Assembly: GCA_964487555.1 (NCBI GenBank)
Contig: CAZART010000215.1
Span: 1 to 5,332, forward strand
Reading direction: 5' to 3'
DNA: 5,332 bases
Origin: CAZART01 sp964487555
GTDB taxonomy: Bacteria; Bacteroidota; Rhodothermia; Rhodothermales; VXPQ01
The notes below the pieces were generated by a model. It worked only from the letters and a program-made list of their open reading frames with translations. It was not told where the DNA came from and did no database searches. Positions 1-4,243 of this stretch are shown here, piece by piece; within the stretch, counting starts at the first letter, position 1; each line of letters begins with the position of its first letter. The translations under genes and the position numbers were made by a program.

Positions 1-440
1 TTCGCCCGACCTTACCCGATTTCACGTGCTCCCAGCCGCCGACGCCGTCCGGCGGGTTGTCTCGAATGATATCGGCCACGTTGCGGTAGAGCATCATCTG
101 CCCGTCCGCAAAGAACGGCGCCATGTCGCGCAAGTCATCGATGGGGAGAGAACGCCGCGCCGATTTTGAGAGGCCGTAGCGTCCGTCTTTTTCGTCGAGA
201 TATCCTATCGGTTCGAGGGCCCGGACCAGAACCTCGATGCCTCGTTCGGATGCGTTCGTCTTCTTTGCCAGGGTCGGAGCGTCGAGCGCATCATTTTTCA
301 GATGCTCGAAGAGGCCGATTTCCATGGCCCCGATGAGTGCCCAGAATTCGAAGGTCGACATCCCGACGTCGATGAGCACGCTGGGGATCATTCCCTTCTT
401 GATAAGAATTCGCTCGATAAAATTGGGTTGTAGCGGCATG
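1..440 (-). CDS. SAM-dependent O-methyltransferase, N-terminal part (partial)
   Basis: The frame is open from an ATG at 440 to the left window edge, giving 146 residues without a stop. It resembles the N-terminal winged-helix dimerisation region of the O-methyltransferase (Methyltransf_2-type) family. The signs are an amphipathic start, then FWALIGAMEIGLFEHL (about residues 32-47), a helix-turn-helix-like APTLAKKTNASERGIEVLVRAL (about 54-75, key residues L57, R67, L71), and a wing at IGYLDEKDGRYGLSKSARR (78-96). In this family that region forms the homodimer and covers the substrate pocket. The Rossmann domain with the SAM-binding GxGxG motif would lie beyond the window, so catalysis cannot be confirmed here. 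The start is supported by GGAGA at 444-448, four to seven bases upstream on the minus strand. It is the last visible gene of the leftward cluster, 126 bp after the SRPBCC gene. The substrate is unknown; small aromatic or polyketide-like hydroxyls are usual for the family. Confidence 0.82.
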
Positions 441-566
441 GGTCTCCATGGATCAGTTCTCGATTTTGCGTTCCGTCGGTGAAGAGCATAACGTGCGCCT
501 CGCCGGCCGGGCTATCATCGGCGCGATCAGGGAATCCCACACAGATCTCCGCGCTGAAAACAGACG

Positions 567-1046
567 CTACGGACGCTGGGCCGGGCTCGATGAGACCGCG
601 CGTTCCAGAACTCTCTTCAGATTCTGGAACTGCTTGTTCATCTCCTTCTGCATGTCCTTTTGGATGAATCGCTGCATCACGAAGCCTGGAATGCGCAGCC
701 AGCCTCGGGTCTGCACGTGGCTCGTTTGCCTCAATCTCGTCACCGTGGAGCCGTCCGCGGATTCGAGCTCATAGACGATCCGCAGCTCGTGCCCGCTGTC
801 CGTCATGCTCCACTCGATTTTCTCGGGCGGTTGGTAGTGCGTCGTTTCCACGATAGCGTCGAATTTCATGCCGCCCGGTTCGTGACGCATCCGATACCTG
901 GCGCCCGGTCCCGGCTTGTCTCCGGCTATGCGTTTTATCTCTTTCACGGAAGGGCACCACTGCGGGTCGTTTTCCGCGTCCGCAATGAAGGCGAAGACGT
1001 CCTCGACCGGTCGGTTGATTACAGTGTCGACCGATACGCTAAACAT
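567..1046 (-). CDS. SRPBCC family (polyketide cyclase/START-like) protein
   Basis: This encodes 159 residues with the typical plan of a small SRPBCC (Bet v 1/START-like) protein. The first strand is FSVSVDTVINRPVEDVFAFI (2-21), followed by the DAENDPQWCPSV helix (23-34) and the usual PGPGARYRMRHE stretch (46-56). Next come a central strand with YQPPEKIEWSM (71-81) and the strand pair HELRIVYELE and TVTRLRQTSHV. A long C-terminal helix (about 121-150) includes QKEMNKQFQNLKRVLE. The fold makes a hydrophobic cavity for lipids or aromatic compounds. Some members are aromatase/cyclases and many have no assigned reaction. No signal peptide is seen, so it is probably cytosolic. The stop is TAG. No strong SD precedes the ATG, only an A/G-rich stretch, unlike its upstream neighbours. 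The gap to the upstream cupin gene is 54 bp, the shortest in the cluster, which makes co-transcription most likely there. The fold is clear; the substrate is not. Confidence 0.85.
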   Translation of the reverse strand: MFSVSVDTVINRPVEDVFAFIADAENDPQWCPSVKEIKRIAGDKPGPGARYRMRHEPGGMKFDAIVETTHYQPPEKIEWSMTDSGHELRIVYELESADGSTVTRLRQTSHVQTRGWLRIPGFVMQRFIQKDMQKEMNKQFQNLKRVLERAVSSSPAQRP

Positions 1047-1100
1047 GGCGGTTCTTTTCGAAATGGTGAAACATAGCAGATTCGATTAGGGCGCACTCGT

Positions 1101-1574
1101 CTACCGCTCCTCCGGCGGCAGAAACTCGAGTCCGTATTCCGGAGCGAGCTTCATCACACGATCCATATCCATCTCAGGCGGATCGTCGGGGTCCGTTAAG
1201 AGCGGCGCCGCTCGGCTCATGAATTCGTCGAAGCCGGCGGGATGCAGCCAATCGTAAACGACGGCTTCTTTGTCGGACTCATTGCTGAACGTGTGCGGTA
1301 CGTCTTTCGGGCAGTGGACGACGGTGCCGGCCTTCGCAACGATGGTCTCGTCGCCGACGGTGAACACGAGCACGCCCTTGACGACGTGATCGGTTTGATG
1401 CTCGTTGCGATGAATGTGCGGCGGCCCGGAAAACCCCGGCGGCACGTGCATCTCGATTAGCGTTATCGCTCCGCCCGTCTGCTCCCCGGTAATTCGGATC
1501 GTGTTCGGAAAGCCCGTCCAGTACGTCTTGCCTTCACCGACGGCCGATGCGACCGTTTGAATTACCTTCGTCAT
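1101..1574 (-). CDS. single-domain cupin protein
   Basis: This encodes 157 residues forming one cupin beta-barrel. Cupin motif 1 is GPPHIHRNEHQTDHVVKG (50-67). Motif 2 is GTVVHCPKDVPHTFSN (83-98) and matches the consensus fully, including G83, P89, H94 and N98. The usual metal ligands would be H53, H55, the motif 1 glutamate and H94. At the glutamate position, five residues after the second histidine and seven before the motif-ending glycine, this protein has Q60. E58 and H59 lie next to it. Small cupins of this kind are annotated as quercetinase-like dioxygenases or sugar/small-molecule-binding proteins; the reaction cannot be inferred. No signal peptide is visible. The C-terminal 45 residues, from about 113 (FDEFMSRAAPLL onward), lie outside the barrel and are acidic. 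The start is well set by GAGGAGGA at 1581-1588, six bases upstream. It sits third in the leftward cluster. Confidence 0.88.
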   Translation of the reverse strand: MTKVIQTVASAVGEGKTYWTGFPNTIRITGEQTGGAITLIEMHVPPGFSGPPHIHRNEHQTDHVVKGVLVFTVGDETIVAKAGTVVHCPKDVPHTFSNESDKEAVVYDWLHPAGFDEFMSRAAPLLTDPDDPPEMDMDRVMKLAPEYGLEFLPPEER

Positions 1575-1580
1575 CGTGTT

Positions 1581-1588
1581 TCCTCCTC
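1581..1588 (-). promoter_or_regulatory. Shine-Dalgarno site of the cupin gene
   Basis: Read on the minus strand this is GAGGAGGA, ending six bases before the ATG at 1574. It is a near-perfect anti-16S match. It fixes the cupin start and shows that the gene can be translated independently of its upstream neighbour. Confidence 0.8.
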
Positions 1589-1663
1589 GTCTTTGCTCAT
1601 CGGAACGTGCTAAGGGTCCTGCCCTGTCCTCTAGACCGCCAGGGTGCGGGTGACTCCGTGCAC

Positions 1664-1703
1664 CTACTGGGGCGTGGGTACGGCTACTGAGGCGTGGGTA
1701 CGG
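1664..1703. repeat. 20-bp tandem duplication spanning the SnoaL-like stop codon
   Basis: Two head-to-tail 20-base units lie at 1664-1683 and 1684-1703 (core GGCGTGGGTACGG). They are identical except at one base, g1670 versus a1690. The right unit holds the last codons (VPTPQ) and the TAG of the SnoaL-like gene on the minus strand. The left unit is an out-of-frame second copy just downstream. Because 20 is not a multiple of three, the copy cannot extend the protein. The near identity suggests a young duplication, probably from replication slippage (inference). Confidence 0.9.
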
Positions 1704-2118
1704 CGCCGACCTGCTGCATAAAACTGAACATGTCCGCCGCGGCCCACTCCTCAGCGATCTTGTCCTCGACGAATCGATACATGCTGATCCCGGTTATTTC
1801 CGCCGACCGACCCGTCGCGGGGACGTCGGCAAAGTCACCTTCGTGCGTGGTGCGCATGGTGTAGCGGGCCGCAATCTTATTGCCCTGCACGACGACGTCT
1901 TCGCTGGTAGACGTAGCATCCGGGAAGGCCTGCGTAAACCGGGCCATGAACTGCCGGTACCCGTCGCGGCCCTGGGGTGTGGGGAAGGGTGCATGGTGCC
2001 GGAAATCTTCGGCGACAAACTCGTCGATGGCGTCGAGGTTACCCTTGTTGTAGACTTCCTCTTCAAACCGGTAGTACGCGTCCAGCGTCTTCTTTTCTTT
2101 TCCGTTCAGCTCGGTCAT
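1684..2118 (-). CDS. SnoaL-like ester cyclase-fold protein
   Basis: This encodes 144 residues of the NTF2-like SnoaL family. N-terminal helices include EEEVYNKGNLDAIDEFVAEDF (19-39), followed by RHHAPFPTPQGRDGYRQF (40-57). Next come the typical FTQAFPDATSTSEDVVVQGNKIAARYTMR core (61-89), THEGDFADVPATGRSAEITG (91-110) and the closing ISMYRFVEDKIAEEW (111-125). In SnoaL itself the fold closes the last ring of a nogalamycin precursor through acid/base catalysis. Most bacterial homologues have no proven substrate and some act in degradation or stress. A longer reading would begin at GTG 2133, but the ATG at 2118 is preferred because GAGGT at 2125-2129 lies six bases upstream and the GTG falls just 5' of that site. 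Its stop codon lies inside a 20-bp tandem duplication. It follows the AhpD-like gene by 137 bp and precedes the cupin by 109 bp. No signal peptide or membrane segment is seen. Confidence 0.88.
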   Translation of the reverse strand: MTELNGKEKKTLDAYYRFEEEVYNKGNLDAIDEFVAEDFRHHAPFPTPQGRDGYRQFMARFTQAFPDATSTSEDVVVQGNKIAARYTMRTTHEGDFADVPATGRSAEITGISMYRFVEDKIAEEWAAADMFSFMQQVGAVPTPQ

Positions 2119-2124
2119 GACGTT

Positions 2125-2129
2125 ACCTC
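2125..2129 (-). promoter_or_regulatory. Shine-Dalgarno site deciding the SnoaL-like start
   Basis: GAGGT on the minus strand lies six bases before ATG 2118. The alternative GTG at 2133 is immediately 5' of this site and has no good SD of its own, so the shorter 144-residue protein is chosen. Confidence 0.65.
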
Positions 2130-2178
2130 GCACAGTTTGAATGAATCGATCTCTGATGAGGTCGATATCGTTTCTCTC

Positions 2179-2192
2179 CGCCTTGAGAGGCG
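2179..2192. other. small hairpin in the AhpD-like/SnoaL-like gap
   Basis: CGCCT-TGAG-AGGCG is a perfect five-pair inverted repeat with a four-base loop. A CTCTC/GAGAG pair (2174-2178 with 2185-2189) overlaps it and could compete. A run of five A lies at 2193-2197, but on the minus strand, the direction of the genes, the T-run comes before the stem, so this is not a standard terminator. It may affect RNA stability or processing between the two genes. Confidence 0.35.
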
Positions 2193-2255
2193 AAAAACGG
2201 GTCGACTTTTGAAAGGTGTGATGCGCCGACGGGCCGATCTCCGCGCAACGTCCTC

Positions 2256-2831
2256 CTATTCGGCGAATACCTTTGGGTAGTACTGCTCCAGTTCCTCGGA
2301 TTCATCGCCCGGCATGACATTAAGTACGTCGACGAAGGTATTAGCAAAGGCGGCCTGTGCGACCACGGCCACAAGTTCGATGACGTCCGCGTCGTCGAAG
2401 TCGACCGCCTTGAGGGCATCGAGGTGGGCTTCGGTCACGCGCTTCGGATCGGTGGCCGCCTGTCGGGCGAATTCCGCGACGGCGCGCTGCCGGTCCGTGA
2501 ACTCGGCATAGTCGCCCTCGGCGATCGCCTCGAGGTAGGTCGTCGGCAGGCCGAGAGCATTCACGAGCTGATCCCCGTGGCTCGCTGCGCAGTAGGCACA
2601 TCGGTTCTCTTGAGATACGACGACGAACGCCAGCTGCTTGAGGTCGAGGCCGACATTGCCTCCGTACATGATCTCAGCAAACTGTCCCAGGCAGGCCTCG
2701 AGCACAGCCGGATTGTTCGAGAGCATGTGAGGGAACGACGGAACCTGTCCCTGCTCGTTTCCGGTGCGTTCGAGGATTTCACGGGTCTTCGCCTCCAGTT
2801 CTTCTAGGGCGGGGTAATCGATGAGTGGCAT
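2256..2831 (-). CDS. carboxymuconolactone decarboxylase / AhpD-like family protein
   Basis: This encodes 191 residues, all helical in outlook, of the CMD/AhpD fold. The diagnostic motif is E75-N-R-C78-A-Y-C81-A-A-S-H85, matching the ExxCxxCxxxH active site of AhpD-type proteins. There the two cysteines form a redox pair and the Glu and His assist proton transfer. Before it lie LERTGNEQGQVPSFPHML (20-37) and LDLKQLAFVVVSQEN (62-76); after it come the NALGLP turn and the LTDRQRAVAEFARQ-like helix (FTDRQRAVAEFARQ). The CxxC favours a peroxidase-like or disulphide role over true gamma-carboxymuconolactone decarboxylation, which does not use a CxxC (family knowledge). It is cytosolic by sequence. 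The ATG at 2831 has AGGAGGA at 2842-2848, ten bases upstream, with AAGGA nearer. It is the first gene of the leftward set, facing the 959-bp divergent region, so any cluster promoter should lie just upstream of it. Confidence 0.9.
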   Translation of the reverse strand: MPLIDYPALEELEAKTREILERTGNEQGQVPSFPHMLSNNPAVLEACLGQFAEIMYGGNVGLDLKQLAFVVVSQENRCAYCAASHGDQLVNALGLPTTYLEAIAEGDYAEFTDRQRAVAEFARQAATDPKRVTEAHLDALKAVDFDDADVIELVAVVAQAAFANTFVDVLNVMPGDESEELEQYYPKVFAE

Positions 2832-2841
2832 GGTCCTTCAG

Positions 2842-2848
2842 TCCTCCT
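2842..2848 (-). promoter_or_regulatory. Shine-Dalgarno site of the AhpD-like gene
   Basis: AGGAGGA on the minus strand ends ten bases before ATG 2831. A second partial site, AAGGA at 2834-2838, is only two bases from the start and too close to be the main one. Confidence 0.65.
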
Positions 2849-2863
2849 GCTATAAAAATGGCT

Positions 2864-2892
2864 ATCAGTAGGTAGTCTTTAGCGGTTGCCAA
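2864..2892 (-). promoter_or_regulatory. possible sigma-70-like promoter for the leftward cluster
   Basis: On the minus strand TTGGCA (2887-2892) matches five of six bases of a -35 box. It is followed after 17 bases by ACTGAT (2864-2869), a poor -10 match at three of six. The position, 33 bp before the AhpD-like start, and the spacing are right. The weak -10 keeps confidence low. No Bacteroidota-type TAnnTTTG element was found nearby. Confidence 0.22.
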
Positions 2893-2895
2893 CCG
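2883..2895. promoter_or_regulatory. 13-bp palindrome, candidate operator
   Basis: CGGTTG-C-CAACCG is a perfect palindrome with six-base arms around one base. It covers the candidate -35 box 52-64 bp upstream of the AhpD-like start. Its size and placement suit a dimeric repressor site. No regulator gene is in the window, so this is inference from symmetry and position. Confidence 0.35.
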
Positions 2896-2937
2896 GTAAC
2901 GAGCGTTATGTCGCCTCAGGGGGTCGGCTTCAGTTCA

Positions 2938-2960
2938 TGTCGATTTCTGCGGAATCGACA
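2938..2960. other. perfect-arm hairpin in the divergent region
   Basis: TGTCGATT (2938-2945) is the exact reverse complement of AATCGACA (2953-2960). The intervening bases add a G/T wobble and a C-G pair around a TGC loop, so an RNA stem would have about ten pairs. It is not followed by a T-run on either strand, so it is not an intrinsic terminator. It could be a protein-binding site or an RNA element. Confidence 0.45.
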
Positions 2961-3226
2961 GCGAGAAACCGGGCGACTTTTTCATGTTGTAATGTCTGGC
3001 GTTTTTGAATCCGGCGTCGGCGAGCGAGCCCGCCGGCTAACCGATCGAACTCATACATTCGGCCGCTGCTGAAGGGAAACAGACTAAATCCGATGAAGGA
3101 GGCCGCTGCGCGGGCGAACTTCGAAGCTCTTGACGCCGGCGAGCGCCGGAAGGACGACGGCGCCGAGCCCGCCTGCCGCCATCGCCGGTCTATTTGAAAA
3201 ACCGCATTATGCCTCCTGAGTGTTGG

Positions 3227-3292
3227 TGACTGATTTCTAAGTGTAGAATGACTGATTGACGTCTGTCTTAGTCATGCGCTCAAGAGTCATTC
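3227..3292. repeat. cluster of TGACT/AGTCA half-sites
   Basis: TGACTGATT occurs twice in direct orientation at 3227-3235 and 3249-3257, exactly 22 bp apart, about two helical turns. AGTCA follows in reverse orientation at 3270-3274 and 3285-3289. GAATGACT (3246-3253) and AGTCATTC (3285-3292) make a perfect eight-base inverted repeat. Four half-sites in 66 bp at the edge of the AT-rich island look like a regulator-binding cluster, although such short motifs can recur by chance. Confidence 0.4.
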
Positions 3293-3364
3293 CACTTTCT
3301 ATAACCTCATAAAACACAGGACGAAATACAAGATTTTACGACTGCACTCCAGGTTCCTATTTTG

Positions 3365-3439
3365 GCATATTGCAAACAATGGAACGATTCACATATGCAA
3401 AATGCCGATCTAACACACATATACACTGCATATTGCAAA
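3365..3439 (+). repeat. repeated CATAT(T)GCAAA motif
   Basis: GCATATTGCAAA occurs exactly at 3365-3376 and again at 3428-3439, 63 bp apart, or six turns of B-DNA. A shorter version, CATATGCAAA, lies between them at 3392-3401 in the same orientation. The first copy sits in a partly palindromic context with TTTG and CAAA arms (3361-3376). The motifs occupy the most AT-rich part of the region and could be phased binding sites for a regulator or nucleoid protein. Confidence 0.45.
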
Positions 3440-3634
3440 TATCAGGATAAAGGGGGAGGTTAGAGGTTCGTGCAGTTGCGCCTCCGCCGAGGAACGGGCC
3501 AAGGAGATCCCGCCAACGCTATATCGCCGCGAATGGTGTTCCATCAGATTGCCGGCAAGTCACCTCGAATTTCTCCCATACCGTAAACCGCGTCCTCGAG
3601 CTCCGGGGGCCTCTATAGCTTGGAGAAGTTTAAG

Positions 3635-3740
3635 ACACGCCGTTGTCGGCTGAGCGTGTAGCGCGAATGCGTGATTCGCGGTTGGATCGCCGCGCATGAA
3701 CAAGTCGGGCTCGCTATTCCGGTAATAGACGTAGAGCCCG
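3635..3740 (+). other. three-hairpin element before the secreted-protein gene
   Basis: Three inverted repeats follow one another. ACACGC (3635-3640) pairs with GCGTGT (3654-3659), and the inner GCCG-TTGT-CGGC can pair instead. CGCGAAT (3662-3668) pairs with ATTCGCG (3674-3680) around a five-base loop. CGGGCTC (3706-3712) pairs with GAGCCCG (3734-3740), enclosing CTATT (3714-3718) with AATAG (3724-3728). The last stem ends 50 bp before the ATG at 3791. If transcribed with that gene, this would be a structured 5' leader. It matches no riboswitch family I can recognise. Confidence 0.4.
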
Positions 3741-3777
3741 CCTCGGGTGACATCACTATGCCGCGTACGCAAGTATC

Positions 3778-3783
3778 GGGAGG
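3778..3783 (+). promoter_or_regulatory. Shine-Dalgarno site deciding the secreted-protein start
   Basis: GGGAGG ends seven bases before ATG 3791, an ideal spacing. It selects this start over the in-frame GTG at 3671, which would put 40 extra residues before the signal peptide. GAGGC at 3780-3784 could pair with GCCTC at 3740-3744, which would mask this site in the RNA. Confidence 0.75.
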
Positions 3784-3790
3784 CCAATTG

Positions 3791-4078
3791 ATGAAACGTG
3801 CAATTACCTTCTTACTCCGCGCGTCACTGACAGCCCTGTTCACCTTCACGTGTGTCGAGTCTGTCTCAGCCCAAAGCCTCGCTCAGCACAACGGGAAGGC
3901 CTTGAAGGCCGAGCAAGGGGGATTCAAACTGCTAGGTGTTGGGCGCGGCTTCCCGAGCCACCAGGTACAGAGCGGATCCGATTACCACTGGATCGACGCC
4001 CTCGAACAGGTCACGGGAACCCGCCTCTACGAGAATCCCGACGCCACCCGCTTTCACGAGATGCTGCGTCTGCGCTGA
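3791..4078 (+). CDS. small secreted protein of unknown family
   Basis: This encodes 95 residues. The start at 3791 gives a textbook signal peptide. It has a basic MKR, the hydrophobic stretch AITFLLRASLTALFTFT (4-20), a polar end and a likely cleavage after A27 (SVSA then QS). The mature protein would be about 68 residues and should be exported to the periplasm or beyond. C21 is not in a lipobox, so it is not an obvious lipoprotein. The mature part (KALKAEQGGFKLLGVGRGF, then DYHWIDALEQVTGTRLYENP and TRFHEMLRLR) has no cysteine, no repeat and no motif I recognise, and it lacks a T9SS sorting domain. It may be complete or the surviving N-terminus of a longer gene; no clear in-frame or frameshifted continuation follows the TGA. 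It is the only rightward gene, preceded by a hairpin-rich leader and convergent with the modular surface protein gene 165 bp away. Confidence 0.68.
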   Translation: MKRAITFLLRASLTALFTFTCVESVSAQSLAQHNGKALKAEQGGFKLLGVGRGFPSHQVQSGSDYHWIDALEQVTGTRLYENPDATRFHEMLRLR

Positions 4079-4243
4079 ATGCGATTTCACTTGCGAGCTT
4101 CCGAACCCACCCGAACCCTACGGCTTGTCGCTTCGGCTATGTGCTCGTGAGGATTCGCGCACCGCAGCGGAAGGATTTCTCAGCACTCCGTGAAGGGCGC
4201 CCATGCCGACCCGGTGGAGATATGCACCAGAATTCTGCAACAT
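4079..4243. other. convergent gap without a clear terminator
   Basis: These 165 bp separate the two converging stop codons. They contain a palindrome GGGCGCCC (4195-4202), a weak GGTG/CACC pair (4213-4216 with 4225-4228) and a ten-base near-repeat, CCGAACCC twice (4101-4108 and 4111-4118). No stem is followed by a T-run on either strand. Termination may be Rho-dependent, or transcripts may overlap. Confidence 0.5.

Larger units (their letters stand above)
2832..3790. other. 959-bp divergent intergenic region without an intact gene
   Basis: This lies between the leftward cluster and the rightward secreted-protein gene. From left to right it holds the palindrome and candidate promoter (2864-2895), a strong hairpin (2938-2960), and an inverted repeat CCGGCG/CGCCGG (3011-3016 with 3031-3036). 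GC-rich sequence with short open frames follows (about 3050-3210). An AT-rich island comes next (3241-3420 counts 71 G+C of 180), with two groups of short repeats (3227-3292 and 3365-3439). Last is a hairpin-rich stretch (3635-3740) ending at the SD of the secreted-protein gene. Several frames are open for 60-113 codons, but they lack an SD and a recognisable product. No tRNA was found. A 959-bp gap is long for a compact genome, so it may carry control elements, an unrecognised RNA or a decayed gene. Confidence 0.7.

Noticed and set aside
1050..1070. TATGTTTC on the minus strand as a Bacteroidota TAnnTTTG promoter element for the SRPBCC gene
   Set aside because: Last base mismatched and no TTG at the expected upstream distance.
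237..1076. Plus-strand frames of 62-138 codons opposite the methyltransferase and SRPBCC genes
   Set aside because: Antisense to genes with clear family signatures; products are shadow-like.
1643..1664. GGTGC/GCACC stem after the SnoaL-like gene as a terminator
   Set aside because: Five pairs with a twelve-base loop and no T-run; too weak.
2119..2133. GTG 2133 as the SnoaL-like start
   Set aside because: It sits directly 5' of the GAGGT site that serves ATG 2118, and it adds five residues without family support.
3011..3036. CCGGCG/CGCCGG inverted repeat as a terminator
   Set aside because: Fourteen-base loop and no T-run following on either strand; expected by chance in GC-rich DNA.
2930..3058. 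Minus-strand 42-codon frame (MYEFDRLAGGLARRRR...), part of a 113-codon open stretch up to 3271
   Set aside because: No ATG earlier in the stretch, no SD before ATG 3058, arginine- and serine-rich composition typical of a chance frame in GC-rich DNA, and no recognisable product.
3365..3439. CRISPR-like repeats
   Set aside because: Only two exact 12-base copies and one partial, with unequal short spacing; far below a CRISPR repeat in length.
3671..3790. In-frame GTG extension of the secreted protein (40 extra residues)
   Set aside because: It would place the signal peptide internally, and the ideal SD at 3778-3783 points to ATG 3791. The sequence does look moderately coding-like, so the rejection is not absolute.
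3560..3849. Two minus-strand frames of 75 and 78 codons opposite the start of the secreted-protein gene
   Set aside because: They overlap the convincing signal-peptide gene and its SD on the other strand, have no good SD, and match no family. The GGLYVYYRNSEPDLF stretch looked protein-like but could not be tied to anything.
3936..4193. Plus-strand 85-codon frame running past the secreted-protein stop
   Set aside because: Overlaps the signal-peptide gene in another frame, lacks an SD and is rich in Pro, Thr and Arg as expected from a shadow frame. A frameshift continuation was considered but shows no family motif.
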